A stretch of 50,920 nucleotides of DNA, from contig JBJMGI010000074.1 of the NCBI GenBank assembly GCA_045807945.1, positions 1 to 50,920 on the forward strand, read 5' to 3'. Of this stretch, positions 32,024 through 40,888 are shown piece after piece. The notes beneath the pieces were generated by a model that worked only from the letters and a program-made list of their open reading frames with translations, was not told where the DNA came from and searched no databases. Position 1 is the first letter of the stretch. Each line of letters opens with the position of its first letter. Origin of the DNA: CAVQGF01 sp045807945 (GTDB taxonomy: Bacteria; Acidobacteriota; Terriglobia; Terriglobales; Acidobacteriaceae). Position numbers and translations under genes: made by a program.

Positions 32024-32893
32024 TTACTGCTTTTCCAGGATCGCTTTAGCTTTGCCAAGATTCTCTACTTCTTGGGGCGGCAGCTTCGGATAGCTCAGTC
32101 CGAGCGACTCCAGCTTCTTTATCACGATGTCAGCGACCGCGACGCGGCTGAACCATTTGTGGTCGGCAGGAATGATGTGCCACGGCGCGCAATCCGTGCT
32201 GGTCTTGCAGAACATCTCCTGGAACGCATCTTGGTACTGCGTCCAATAAGCGCGCTCGTGCAGGTCCGCGGCGGAGAACTTCCAATTCTTTGACTCGTCT
32301 TCGATTCGCTCCAGCAATCGCCTCTTCTGCTCATCGCGCGAGATATTCAAGAAGAATTTCAGCACCGCGGTGCCATTGCGCGTCAAATGCTTTTCGAAGT
32401 TGTTGATGCTGTCGTAGCGCTGTTGCCACAGTTTCTTATCTTCCGCGTCCTGCACACCTTCATTCCGCAGGATTTCGGAGTGCACCCGCGTGACCAGTAC
32501 CTCTTCATAGTAAGAACGGTTATAGATCCCGATATACCCGCGCCCGGGCAGAGGTTCGACCGCCCGCCAAAGGAAATCGTGCCGCAGCTCCTCGCTCGAT
32601 GGCTGTTTGAAGCTTTTGACGTGCACCCCTTGCGGATTTACTCCGGACATCACGTGCTTGATGATGCCGTCCTTTCCGGACGTGTCCATTCCTTGCAGCA
32701 CGATCAGGAGCGCGCAATTTTGCGAGGCATAGAGCACGTCCTGCAGCTCGGAAAGCTTCTCAACGTCTTTGGCAAGCTTAGAGTGCGCGTCGTCTTTATG
32801 TTTGTAGGGGCCGGTGCTCGCAGGGTTGTAGTCGCTGAGCTTGATGCCGCCGTTCGGAGGCACGAGGAGATTTTTTTCGTGAATCTTAGCCAT
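32024..32893 (-). CDS. Polyphosphate kinase 2 family protein
   Basis: PPK2 enzymes use polyphosphate to phosphorylate AMP, ADP or both. The 289-residue single-domain protein has Walker A GMDTSGKDG (68-76), the following HVMSGVNPQGVHVKSFKQPSSEELRHDFLWR substrate region and the lid-side Walker B region GIYNRSYYEEVLVTRVH. It ends LGKAKAILEK. Length and motifs fit the soluble class I or III enzymes rather than the long two-domain ones. It points to polyphosphate-based energy storage in this organism. Whether it makes ADP, ATP or GTP is not decided by sequence alone. Confidence 0.92.
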   Translation of the reverse strand: MAKIHEKNLLVPPNGGIKLSDYNPASTGPYKHKDDAHSKLAKDVEKLSELQDVLYASQNCALLIVLQGMDTSGKDGIIKHVMSGVNPQGVHVKSFKQPSSEELRHDFLWRAVEPLPGRGYIGIYNRSYYEEVLVTRVHSEILRNEGVQDAEDKKLWQQRYDSINNFEKHLTRNGTAVLKFFLNISRDEQKRRLLERIEDESKNWKFSAADLHERAYWTQYQDAFQEMFCKTSTDCAPWHIIPADHKWFSRVAVADIVIKKLESLGLSYPKLPPQEVENLGKAKAILEKQ

Positions 32894-32994
32894 CGGGATT
32901 GCAATCTACTCGCTCAGAGAAGGCTAAGCAAGCCGCGGATTTTGGGCGCAACATTCGGATATCGCGCTCCGGCCTGCCAAGCTAATCTGAACCT

Positions 32995-33675
32995 ATGCAC
33001 CCACTCGACCCCATCATCTGGAACGCACTCACCGGCCCACAGGCTCACTTCGCCGAAGTTGCGGGGTCCGCTCGCCGCTTCCCGCCCGCGGTTACGGCCC
33101 TGGGAGCACTCGCTCAGCCAGATGAAGAAGGGTTCGCATCCCTCGCCCGCCTGCAGCAGCCGGGCGATACTACCGCGTTATTCCTCGAAGCACAGCCCGC
33201 ACTTCCCGCCGGATGGAAGATGGTTCACACCATTTCGCTCGCTCAGATGGTCCACGAAGGTACAGCCGAATCAGCGCGGAAGAACGGGTTCGTCACTTTA
33301 GGCCCACCCGATGCAGCGGAAATGCTCGCACTCGCTCAACTCACGAAGCCTGGGCCATTCGGCATGCGCACTGGAGAGCTCGGCGATTTCATCGGCATCC
33401 GCGACGCGAGCGGAAATTTGGTCGCAATGACTGGCGTCCGCCTGCACGTTCCCGGTTTCACCGAGATAAGCGCCGTCTGCACCCATCCCGATCACCTCGG
33501 CAAAGGTTACGCGGGGTCATTAATGCTAGAGATCATGTCGCGCATTCGCCGCCGTCGCGAGACGCCCATTCTGCACGTGCGCAGCAACAACACACGCGCT
33601 ATCCATCTCTACGAAAGACTCGGCTTCAAGCAGCGACGCACCTTCCACCTCTGCGTTGTCGCTAAGCCCTCCTGA
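32995..33675 (+). CDS. GNAT-family N-acetyltransferase
   Basis: A 226-residue protein with the acetyl-CoA-binding core in the C-terminal half. HPDHLGKGYAGSLMLEIMSRI fits motif A, and NNTRAIHLYERLGFKQRRTF fits motif B of the GNAT fold. The N-terminal 100 residues are a less conserved leader region. It reads into the Ser/Thr kinase gene after 22 bases, so the two are probably one operon. Target (protein, antibiotic or small molecule) is not predictable. Confidence 0.82.
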   Translation: MHPLDPIIWNALTGPQAHFAEVAGSARRFPPAVTALGALAQPDEEGFASLARLQQPGDTTALFLEAQPALPAGWKMVHTISLAQMVHEGTAESARKNGFVTLGPPDAAEMLALAQLTKPGPFGMRTGELGDFIGIRDASGNLVAMTGVRLHVPGFTEISAVCTHPDHLGKGYAGSLMLEIMSRIRRRRETPILHVRSNNTRAIHLYERLGFKQRRTFHLCVVAKPS

Positions 33676-33697
33676 GGTGACATAATGCCCAGCACAC

Positions 33698-36334
33698 ATG
33701 CGCCTTCCCACAGGGACACGTCTTGGTCCTTACGAAGTTGAATCGCTGCTCGGCGCCGGCGGCATGGGCGAGGTGTATCGCGCGCGCGATACCCGGCTGG
33801 AGCGGATAGTAGCTGTCAAAGTTCTTCCCGCCGATCTCTCTTCGGAGCCATCATTCAAGCTTCGCCTCGAGCGCGAAGCTAAATCGATTTCGCGGCTTTC
33901 ACATCCTTATATCTGCACTCTCCATGACCTGGGCCACGACGACGGCCGAGATTTTCTCGTCATGGAACTTGTCGAGGGTGACACGCTTGAGCAGCGGCTC
34001 GCCAAAGGACCTATGCCGCCCGAGCAAGCGCTCCGCACGGCGATTCAGATCGCAGAGGCGCTCGCCGCGGCCCACAAACACGGCATCGTTCACCGCGACC
34101 TCAAACCGTCGAATGTGATGCTCACGAAAACAGGCGCCAAGCTGATGGATTTCGGCTTAGCGAAGGAGTCTGCGGTCGCGCCGCTCAGCTCCGCGCTTGC
34201 TGAGATGAGCACGCAGCAGGCAAAGCTCACAGAAGAAGGAACCATCGTCGGTACATTCCAGTACATGGCACCCGAACAACTGGAGGGCCGCGAGGTCGAC
34301 GCTCGCGCCGATATCTTCGCCTTTGGGGCCTTGCTATACGAGATGTTGACCGGCGCACCGGCTTTCCACGGAAAGAGCCGCGCCAGCTTGATCGCCGCCA
34401 TTCTTACGGCCGACCCTAAGCCGATCACCACGAGCCAGCCGCTCACTCCCGCATCGCTCGAGCGAGTGCTCAGAAAATGTTTAGCCAAAGATCCAGAAGA
34501 GCGCTGGCAAAGCGCGCGCGATCTCGCCGACGAGTTGCGCTGGATTACCGAGCCAGCTTCCGGCTCCGCTGCCTCGCCGTCGCAATCCACACGTTGGAAG
34601 CAGGTGGCCTGGATCTTGGGCGGAGTCGCGGCCGCAGCGCTCTGCCTCGCGGCCTTCGTCTGGTTCAAAGCCTCGAGCACGGATTCTCCGCCAATGCTTT
34701 TCCACGCGACGGTTCCTTTCGCCGTAAACGAAGTAGCAATTTCGCCGGACGGACAGAATGCCGCTCTGGTCGCTTACTCGCAAGCAGCCAATAATTACGT
34801 CATCTGGATCTACCGCATAGGAGGAGCGCAACCGGCAGCGCTCGAACAGACCGATGGGGCTGCATATCCATTCTGGTCGCCAGACGGAAAATCGCTCGGC
34901 TTTTTCGCCGATGGCAAGCTCAAAAAGATCGACATTGAACGAAACCAGATGCAGGTCATCTGCGACGCGCCTAACGGGCGCGGCGGCACATGGAATCGCG
35001 ATGGAGTGATCGTCTTTTCACCAGACGCTCAACTCGGCCTCTTCAGCGTGTCAGCTTCCGGAGGAAGCCCATCCGAGTTCATAAAGCCGGACCCTGAGCA
35101 ACTTGAAACAAGCGTTCGCTGGCCCGTGTTCCTGCCTGATGGGCAGCACCTGTTGTTCTTGGGAGCAAACTTCACAGGGCACCTGGAAAAGAACGCCATC
35201 TATGTGGGGAAATTGGGGTCGCCCGAGCGGCACCGCGTTGTCGAGAGCGGTGGTAACGCCGCATACGTATCGCCAGGCTACCTTGTGTATGTTCGTGGCC
35301 GCTCGCTCATCGCGCAGAAATTCGACGCTTCCAACTACAAAGTTTCCGGCGAAGCTCGCGTCATCGCGGATGATGTATTGAGCTTCCCTGCCGTACTGCG
35401 AAGTGTCTTTAGTACGGTGGATGGAAAGACTCTGATCGCACAGACGGGGCTCGGAGCGAACTTCTCCACTATGACCTGGTTCGATCGCAGCGGGAAGAAG
35501 CTCGCGGCAGTCGGCGAGCCGGGCTGGTTCAACAACCTGCGCCTCTCGCCCGACAGTTCGAAGGTCGCGGTCGACTCCACCGACGCTGACGGTCAAAACG
35601 TGGACGTGTGGATCCACGATTCGAACACCGGCGCTCGCCGAAGATTCACCTTCACCAACGCCCTGGATCAAACCGCCATTTGGAGTCCCGATGGCAAGAA
35701 GATCGCGTATTCCACAAACGAAGGCTTGGGTTGGGGCGACTACGTCAAGAATTCGGACGGCAGCGGTGAGCCGCAGGCCATCGCGAAATTTGAAGGAGTA
35801 CTGGCTTCCACCTGGGACTGGTCGCCTGACGGGCAGACCATTCTTATGCGGAAGCTGAACCAACTCCTAGCGCTTACTCTTAACGACCATGCACTCAAGC
35901 CGTTGATCGAAGCTAAGTGGACGATCAACAATGCCCGCTTCTCTCCCAACGGACGCTGGATAGCCTTCGCCTCGAACGAAACTGGAAAGATGGAGATTTA
36001 TGTCGTCCCCTATCCGCTCACCAGCGGCAAGTGGCAGGTATCGAATGGCGGAGGCAAGGAACCCGTTTGGGGCAGAGACGGGAAAGAACTTTTTTTCATT
36101 TCGCCCGCCGGAAAGCTCATGGCGACGCCGGTCACCACAAGCGACCACTTCGATGCGGGAACGCCGGTAGCGCTATTCGAAAGCCACCGGCGGCAGCCGA
36201 TCTCCTCACAAGACGTCTTTTCCTACGACGTCAGCAAAGACGGCCAGCGCTTCCTCATCGCCGACAAGAGCGACAAAGCAGACGCCGCACCGCTCTCGGT
36301 CTATCAGAACTGGACCCGCGAGATGGAAAAGTAA
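33698..36334 (+). CDS. Ser/Thr protein kinase with periplasmic TolB/WD40-like propeller
   Basis: An 878-residue single-pass signalling protein. The cytoplasmic kinase domain (about 12-285) is complete, with Gly loop LLGAGGMGEV, catalytic Lys K41, HRDLKPSN (132-139) and DFG (151-153). A transmembrane helix follows (about 300-320). The C-terminal 550 residues carry several SPDG-type beta-propeller repeats (for example SPDGQN, SPDGKS, SPDGKK and SPDGQT), the TolB/WD40-like layout common in acidobacteria. The propeller may sense a cell-envelope ligand and set kinase output, which is inference. Preceded by the GNAT gene with a short gap. Confidence 0.92.
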   Translation: MRLPTGTRLGPYEVESLLGAGGMGEVYRARDTRLERIVAVKVLPADLSSEPSFKLRLEREAKSISRLSHPYICTLHDLGHDDGRDFLVMELVEGDTLEQRLAKGPMPPEQALRTAIQIAEALAAAHKHGIVHRDLKPSNVMLTKTGAKLMDFGLAKESAVAPLSSALAEMSTQQAKLTEEGTIVGTFQYMAPEQLEGREVDARADIFAFGALLYEMLTGAPAFHGKSRASLIAAILTADPKPITTSQPLTPASLERVLRKCLAKDPEERWQSARDLADELRWITEPASGSAASPSQSTRWKQVAWILGGVAAAALCLAAFVWFKASSTDSPPMLFHATVPFAVNEVAISPDGQNAALVAYSQAANNYVIWIYRIGGAQPAALEQTDGAAYPFWSPDGKSLGFFADGKLKKIDIERNQMQVICDAPNGRGGTWNRDGVIVFSPDAQLGLFSVSASGGSPSEFIKPDPEQLETSVRWPVFLPDGQHLLFLGANFTGHLEKNAIYVGKLGSPERHRVVESGGNAAYVSPGYLVYVRGRSLIAQKFDASNYKVSGEARVIADDVLSFPAVLRSVFSTVDGKTLIAQTGLGANFSTMTWFDRSGKKLAAVGEPGWFNNLRLSPDSSKVAVDSTDADGQNVDVWIHDSNTGARRRFTFTNALDQTAIWSPDGKKIAYSTNEGLGWGDYVKNSDGSGEPQAIAKFEGVLASTWDWSPDGQTILMRKLNQLLALTLNDHALKPLIEAKWTINNARFSPNGRWIAFASNETGKMEIYVVPYPLTSGKWQVSNGGGKEPVWGRDGKELFFISPAGKLMATPVTTSDHFDAGTPVALFESHRRQPISSQDVFSYDVSKDGQRFLIADKSDKADAAPLSVYQNWTREMEK

Positions 36335-36401
36335 ACTCCTCTCCCGAAAACTTCCTACCCCCAAATTGATTCGGCGTAGTTGCTTTGCTAAGGTCGTTGG
36401 C

Positions 36402-37655
36402 ATGTCCGAGCAATCTACTGAGCAGATTCGCGAATTGCTCGACTCCCTTTATCGGACGGATTCAGGACGGATTCTGGCGACTCTGATCCGCTTGCTCGGC
36501 GATTTCGATCTTGCCGAGGAGGCGATGCACGAAGCCTTTGCCGCCGCGCTGAGCAACTGGCCAAAAGCTGGAGTACCGGGTAACCCGCGACCCTGGTTGA
36601 TTTCGACCGCGCGCTTCAAAGCCATTGACAGTCTGCGCCGACGGGCGAAGTTCGATGCATCCCAAGCCGAGCTCGTGCGCCAGATCGAAGCGCAATCGCG
36701 TTCGGCAGAAACAGCCGAACAAGAAGAGAGCCTCGAAGACGACCGCCTGAGGCTGATTTTTACCTGCTGTCATCCATCTCTCGCACCTGAGGCGCGCGTT
36801 GCGCTGACCTTGCGCGAAGTCTGCGGGCTGACAACCGAGGAGATAGCCAAGGCCTTCCTCACAACTCCGCGCACGCTGGCGCAGCGCATTGTGCGCGCCA
36901 AGGCAAAGATTCGAGAGACACGGATTCCTTACGAGGTGCCCACAGTCGAGGAATTGCCCGAGCGGTTGGGCGCCGTGCTTCAGGTCGTCTACCTCGTCTT
37001 CAATGAGGGTTATTCGGCCGCCTCGGGAGCCGAGGTCACGAGGGCCGAGCTGACGAGCGAGGCCATCCGGATCGGCCGCCTGTTGGCCGAACTTCAGCCC
37101 GAACCGGAAGTTCTAGGGCTGCTTTCCCTGATGTTGCTACAGGAGTCCCGCCGCGCCGCGAGAACCTCTGCTAAGGGAGAGCTGATTCTGCTCGAGAACC
37201 AGGACCGCTCTCTCTGGAACCGCGAGCAGATCGCGGAGGGCGTGGCATTGCTGGAGAAAGCGCTGAAATCCCGCCGCTTCGGCTCTTACACATTGCAGGC
37301 TGCCATCGCCGCCGTCCACGCGCAGGCCGAATCGTCCAGCGCGACCGACTGGCGCCAGATCGTTGCGCTTTATGATCAGCTACTCCGAATCCATCCTTCT
37401 CCCGTTGTACAGCTCAATCGTGCGGTGGCCATTGCCATGTGCGACGGCCCTGAGGCCGGCCTGAAGCAGATTAATGAGGTTCTACAAAATGGCGCCTTGG
37501 CGAATTACTACCTGGCGCACTCCGCGCGGGCGGATATGTACCGTCGGCTGGGCAGGACTGCTGAAGCCCGGTCCTCTTATGAGAAAGCCCTGGCTCTGAC
37601 CCAACAGGAGCCGGAGCGGCAATTCCTGCAGGAGCGGATTCGGCAGCTGAAATAA
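36402..37655 (+). CDS. ECF42-type RNA polymerase sigma factor
   Basis: A 417-residue extracytoplasmic-function sigma factor with the extra C-terminal domain typical of group ECF42 (DUF6596/SigE-like, TPR-rich tail). Sigma region 2 is at about 8-75 (LIRLLGDFDLAEEAMHEAF), and region 4 at about 120-175 (LREVCGLTTEEIAKAFLT). The long C-terminal extension shows Ala/Leu helical repeats ending near QLNRAVAIAMCDGPEAGLKQ. These sigma factors have no anti-sigma factor, and the extension regulates them. ATG 36402 with AAGG is preferred over the upstream TTG. Two DGPF proteins follow, the classic neighbours. Confidence 0.92.
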   Translation: MSEQSTEQIRELLDSLYRTDSGRILATLIRLLGDFDLAEEAMHEAFAAALSNWPKAGVPGNPRPWLISTARFKAIDSLRRRAKFDASQAELVRQIEAQSRSAETAEQEESLEDDRLRLIFTCCHPSLAPEARVALTLREVCGLTTEEIAKAFLTTPRTLAQRIVRAKAKIRETRIPYEVPTVEELPERLGAVLQVVYLVFNEGYSAASGAEVTRAELTSEAIRIGRLLAELQPEPEVLGLLSLMLLQESRRAARTSAKGELILLENQDRSLWNREQIAEGVALLEKALKSRRFGSYTLQAAIAAVHAQAESSSATDWRQIVALYDQLLRIHPSPVVQLNRAVAIAMCDGPEAGLKQINEVLQNGALANYYLAHSARADMYRRLGRTAEARSSYEKALALTQQEPERQFLQERIRQLK

Positions 37656-37668
37656 AATTTTCGATAGC

Positions 37669-37694
37669 TGTCGATTTCCCGCGTTCGCCACGAC
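37669..37694 (+). promoter_or_regulatory. ECF42-type promoter before the first DGPF gene
   Basis: TGTCGA (37669-37674), 16-base spacer and CGAC (37691-37694). This matches the TGTCGA/CG(A/T)C pattern reported for ECF42 sigma factors. It lies 87 bases before the DGPF gene start and 14 bases after the sigma gene stop, so the sigma factor probably turns on the downstream genes. Confidence 0.62.
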
Positions 37695-37780
37695 TATAGG
37701 TCAGAAGAACGATGATTTGCGGCTCCTGAGTGAAAGGGAACGGGTCATCGTAAAAATCACGAAAAGGTTAAGGAGAACTC

Positions 37781-38134
37781 ATGCCGCATTATCTAGTTTC
37801 TGGTTATCTGCCCGACAACTTTGACCCGTCCACACAGGACGAAGCCATGATCGAGGAGATTCACGCCCTCAATCGCGAGATGATCGCTGCCGGCGTCAGG
37901 AAGTTCGCGGGCGGCCTTGGCCCAACAAAGACGCTGCGCCCCCAGCCGAGCGGTGAATTGCTCGTCACTGACGGGCCGTACCTGGAGACGAAGGAGCACG
38001 TGGGCGGCTTATGGATACTCGAATGCGCCGACGAGAAAGAGGTGATTGCGTGGGCGCGCAAGGGTGCTAAAGCCTGCCGTTTCCCGATCGAGGTGCGAGA
38101 GATTTTCTTCATGCCCGCCCCGGAAAAGAATTGA
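37781..38134 (+). CDS. DGPF/YCII-related protein 1
   Basis: A 117-residue alpha/beta-ferredoxin-like protein of the YCII-related family. Its DGPF-like motif is TDGPYLETKEHVGG. It is preceded by the ECF42-type promoter and a good ribosome-binding site (AAGGAG). Such proteins are the regular targets of ECF42 sigma factors; their biochemical role is unknown. It is followed after 28 bases by the secreted protein at 38163 on the same strand. Confidence 0.88.
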   Translation: MPHYLVSGYLPDNFDPSTQDEAMIEEIHALNREMIAAGVRKFAGGLGPTKTLRPQPSGELLVTDGPYLETKEHVGGLWILECADEKEVIAWARKGAKACRFPIEVREIFFMPAPEKN

Positions 38135-38162
38135 GCGTCACGCCGGCAGCCAAAGGAAAACT

Positions 38163-38879
38163 ATGAAAAAGACAATTTGCACGATCCAAAGCTTCGCTCT
38201 TCTGCTCGCGCTTGCGATGACGCGCCAGGCCATGGCACAGAATGCCGCGGCGAAGTACACGAAGATGGCGCCGCTCGAGCAGTACCTGATGGCCGATCGC
38301 GCCGCGGAAATAGCTCTCGCGCGCAGCGCAGCGCCGAAATCCATTTCCAGCGATGCTGAGGTGCAGGTACTTGGACCTCACGGTTACGAGACAGCCGGCA
38401 AAGGCACAAACGGTTTCGTCTGCATCGTGGGGCGAGGCTGGTCATCTGCAGCCGACCCTGACTACTGGAATCCGAAAGTGCGGGTTCCGATTTGTCTCAA
38501 TGCGGCAGCCGCGCATACCTACCTTCTACGCGTCACGAAGATCACCGACCTTGCTCTCGCAGGAAAGACGCTGGATCAGGTGAACGAAGCCATTGCTGCG
38601 GCTGTCGCGAAAAAAGAACTCCCGCCGATGGAAGCGGGAGCCCTGGGCTACATGACGGGGAAGGAAGGATATGGCGGCGACGTCGCGCCACACTGGCCTT
38701 CCCACCTCATGTTCTTCTATTCCGACGTCGATCCCGCGATTTGGGGAGCCAATCTGCCGGGTTCACCTGTCATTGCGATTGCTGACCCGCTGGAGCACCT
38801 GACGCAGTTCGTGATTCCTGTCGAATGGTGGTCAGACGGAACAATCGCTCGCCCGCCCGCGACCGCACATAAACATTGA
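38163..38879 (+). CDS. Secreted hypothetical protein in the ECF42 module
   Basis: A 238-residue exported protein (signal peptide about 1-25, ending AMA-Q) with no recognised family. The mature part has an Ala-rich helical region and GPHGYETAGKGTNGFVCIVGRGW with a Gly-rich turn. A late HWPSHLMFFYSDVDPAIWGANLPGSPV segment is rich in His/Trp/Asp and could form a metal or ligand site. It lies between the two DGPF genes and is presumably under the same sigma factor. Confidence 0.65.
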   Translation: MKKTICTIQSFALLLALAMTRQAMAQNAAAKYTKMAPLEQYLMADRAAEIALARSAAPKSISSDAEVQVLGPHGYETAGKGTNGFVCIVGRGWSSAADPDYWNPKVRVPICLNAAAAHTYLLRVTKITDLALAGKTLDQVNEAIAAAVAKKELPPMEAGALGYMTGKEGYGGDVAPHWPSHLMFFYSDVDPAIWGANLPGSPVIAIADPLEHLTQFVIPVEWWSDGTIARPPATAHKH

Positions 38880-38961
38880 AGTGCCGGTAACCGCGTTGAC
38901 CAACCCTAAGCCGCCCGATTGAAACGCCTACGACTATCTGAGAAAGGAAAAGGAGTTCCGT

Positions 38962-39363
38962 ATGAAATACATCTGTTTGGGCTATCTCGAACCCGGCAAG
39001 TTCGAAAACATGTCTGAGAGCGAACGCAACACCGTACTGGACGCGTGTTTTAGCTACAACGAAGAGCTGTGTAACAACGGACACTTGCTTGCCGAGATAC
39101 CTCTTCAGGCCGCTGACACGGCGGTCACCGTGGGCTGGAAGAATGGAGAGGTTGCCGTGACCGACGGCCCGTACGCGGAAACGAAAGAGCAATTAGGCGG
39201 GATTCAAATACTCGAAGCCCGAGACCTGAATCACGCGATACAGCTTATCTCCCAATCTCCGGGAGTGAAGTTGCAGTGCGGAAATATCGAGATACGTCCA
39301 GCCGCGGATATAAGCGACTTGATCCAGGAGAGCAACGGGCGACGCAAGGATAGCTCGCGATAA
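38962..39363 (+). CDS. DGPF/YCII-related protein 2
   Basis: A 133-residue second DGPF/YCII-related protein, opening MKYICLGYLEPGKFENMSESER and carrying the conserved TDGPYAETKEQLGG. It has a longer, charged C-terminal tail (about 115-133) than protein 1. A clear AGGAG lies 6 bases before the ATG. The 81-base gap upstream holds CGAC but no matching TGTCGA, so it is likely co-transcribed from the promoter at 37669. Confidence 0.88.
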   Translation: MKYICLGYLEPGKFENMSESERNTVLDACFSYNEELCNNGHLLAEIPLQAADTAVTVGWKNGEVAVTDGPYAETKEQLGGIQILEARDLNHAIQLISQSPGVKLQCGNIEIRPAADISDLIQESNGRRKDSSR

Positions 39364-39370
39364 AAAAATT

Positions 39371-39467
39371 TGGCGGAAGCGTGTCGGAGTCGAACCGACC
39401 AGTGACATCGAAGATGCCGCTCGCTGGTTTTGAAGACCAGAAGGATCACCGGATCCCATGCGCTTCC
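39371..39467 (-). tRNA. selC: tRNA-Sec (anticodon TCA)
   Basis: A 97-base minus-strand tRNA with an encoded CCA. The acceptor arm starts GGAAGCG, pairing with CGCTTCC, and a C/A opposition is found at the eighth pair. The D arm is a 6-bp stem around CGGT, the E. coli selC shape. The anticodon stem CTGGT/ACCAG encloses loop CTTCAAA with the UCA anticodon. There is a long variable arm (GCATC/GATGT-like) and a T stem GTCGG/CCGAC with TTCGACT. These features together are diagnostic for selenocysteine tRNA. It lies between a DGPF gene and the peroxiredoxin gene. Confidence 0.9.
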
Positions 39468-39479
39468 GCACCGAAAGAT

Positions 39480-40169
39480 TTATTTGATGCCGCGCGTCGC
39501 CGCTTCGGCCAGCTGCTTCTTCGAGAAGTACCACTGCTTCACGTCGAGGCCGTTACCTGAAGCTACGCGCTTGGCCGCATCTTCTTGCGTCTGTGGCGCG
39601 GGCACGATCACCGGCTCGCCCGGCTTCCAGTTCGCCGGAGTAGCGCAGGCGTTCGCATCCGCGGTCTGCAGCGCCTCGAAGACGCGCAGGATCTCGTCAA
39701 CGTTTCGCCCGAGCGACAAAGGATAATACAGCAGCGCGCGGATCACGCCCTTCGGATCGATGAAGAAGACCGCGCGCACGGTCGCCGTATCGCTCACCGC
39801 TTCGTGCACCATGCCGAACGCCTTCGCAACTTTCTGGTCGAGATCGGCAATGACGGGGAACTTGATTTGGACTCCAAAGTTCTCTTCGATGTTGCGCACC
39901 CATGCGATATGCGAAAACACGCTGTCGATCGAATTTCCGATCAGTTGCACGTTGCGCTTCTCGAATTCCGCGTGATTGCGCGCGAACTCGATGAACTCGG
40001 TGGTGCACACCGGAGTGAAATCCGCCGGATGTGAGAACAACAGCACCCACTTACCTCTCGATGTGTAGTCGCTCAGCTTGATGATGCCGTGCGTGGACTT
40101 CGCCTCGAACTGCGGCGCAGGCTCGTTGATTCGGGGAATGTGGGGAACAGTCACTGCTTCGGTGCTCAT
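39480..40169 (-). CDS. Peroxiredoxin (1-Cys, Prx6-like)
   Basis: A 229-residue thiol peroxidase that reduces hydrogen peroxide and organic peroxides. The peroxidatic Cys is C55 in HPADFTPVCTTEF. The C-terminal half has the Prx6 extension, including a short CATPANWKPGE segment and no clear resolving Cys near the end, so a 1-Cys mechanism with glutathione or another reductant is likely. AGGAG lies 7 bases before the start. It uses an ordinary TGC Cys codon, so it is not a selenoprotein despite the nearby selC. The 268-base gap upstream contains only a CCCACCC/GGGTGGG hairpin (40248-40270). Confidence 0.93.
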   Translation of the reverse strand: MSTEAVTVPHIPRINEPAPQFEAKSTHGIIKLSDYTSRGKWVLLFSHPADFTPVCTTEFIEFARNHAEFEKRNVQLIGNSIDSVFSHIAWVRNIEENFGVQIKFPVIADLDQKVAKAFGMVHEAVSDTATVRAVFFIDPKGVIRALLYYPLSLGRNVDEILRVFEALQTADANACATPANWKPGEPVIVPAPQTQEDAAKRVASGNGLDVKQWYFSKKQLAEAATRGIK

Positions 40170-40437
40170 TCTTTTTCTCCTGATTTTTGGTTTGCCGGTG
40201 ATCGCATAATCGGGCGGTCAGTGCGCCGATGCTTCCGGAAACACGAACCCACCCTTCGATGCCGGGTGGGTGGTTGTGGAACTTAAAATTCCATGCCAAC
40301 GCACTCCGGCGCGCGAGCGCGACAACAGAGGGCGTACATGGACTCATGTCTCATGAGCGGTTAGGATACGCCTTACCGCAAATCGCCGCAACGGAGCCTT
40401 AAAAGGATTTCTAGAGCCGAAGCCCGAGGTGAAAACG

Positions 40438-40875
40438 ATGAAAGCATCTGTCTTGTATCGGATCGCTGCTGCTCTTCTGCTGCTCTTCGCCATAGGTCAC
40501 ACACTCGGCTTCCGTCAGTCCGATCCCGCCTGGGGCGTGAACGGCGTTGTTAGCTCGATGCACGGGGTCCACTTTGACGTGCAGGGTTTCGACCGTACCT
40601 ATTGGGATTTCTATGTGGCAGCCGGATTCTCCGTCGGTATCCTCTATTTGTTCGCAGCGGTCTTGGCGTGGCAGTTGGCGCGCGTTCCCGACGGAACGTT
40701 GGCGCTCATGCGCGGCGCTCTGTGGGCTTTCGCCCTTTGCTTCGCAGCCATCACGGTCTTGAGTTGGAGATACCTGTTTTACATACCCATCACCTTCTCG
40801 CTACTGATTACATTGTGTTTGAGCGCAGCGGCTTGGGTTTCGGGGAAACAGGTGTCCACGGCAGCAGCGAGATAG
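40438..40875 (+). CDS. Conserved four-helix membrane protein
   Basis: A 145-residue integral membrane protein with four hydrophobic helices (about 5-25, 55-78, 85-108 and 112-132). Its LFAIGHTLGF and YWDFYVAAGF motifs are typical of small conserved membrane proteins of unknown function (LIC_13387-like). GAGGTG lies 8 bases before ATG 40438; a GTG three codons earlier is the alternative. It precedes the PhzF gene by 13 bases on the same strand, so the two are probably co-transcribed. Confidence 0.72.
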   Translation: MKASVLYRIAAALLLLFAIGHTLGFRQSDPAWGVNGVVSSMHGVHFDVQGFDRTYWDFYVAAGFSVGILYLFAAVLAWQLARVPDGTLALMRGALWAFALCFAAITVLSWRYLFYIPITFSLLITLCLSAAAWVSGKQVSTAAAR

Positions 40876-40888
40876 TAAGGTAAGAGAC

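Noticed and set aside
32387..33301. 304-residue plus-strand frame
   Set aside because: It is opposite PPK2 and then out of frame with the GNAT gene; no motifs.
35051..35863. 270-residue minus-strand frame
   Set aside because: Antisense of the propeller part of the Ser/Thr kinase; no motifs.
39480..40169. Peroxiredoxin as a selenoprotein next to selC
   Set aside because: The peroxidatic position is an ordinary Cys codon and no in-frame UGA occurs at that site.
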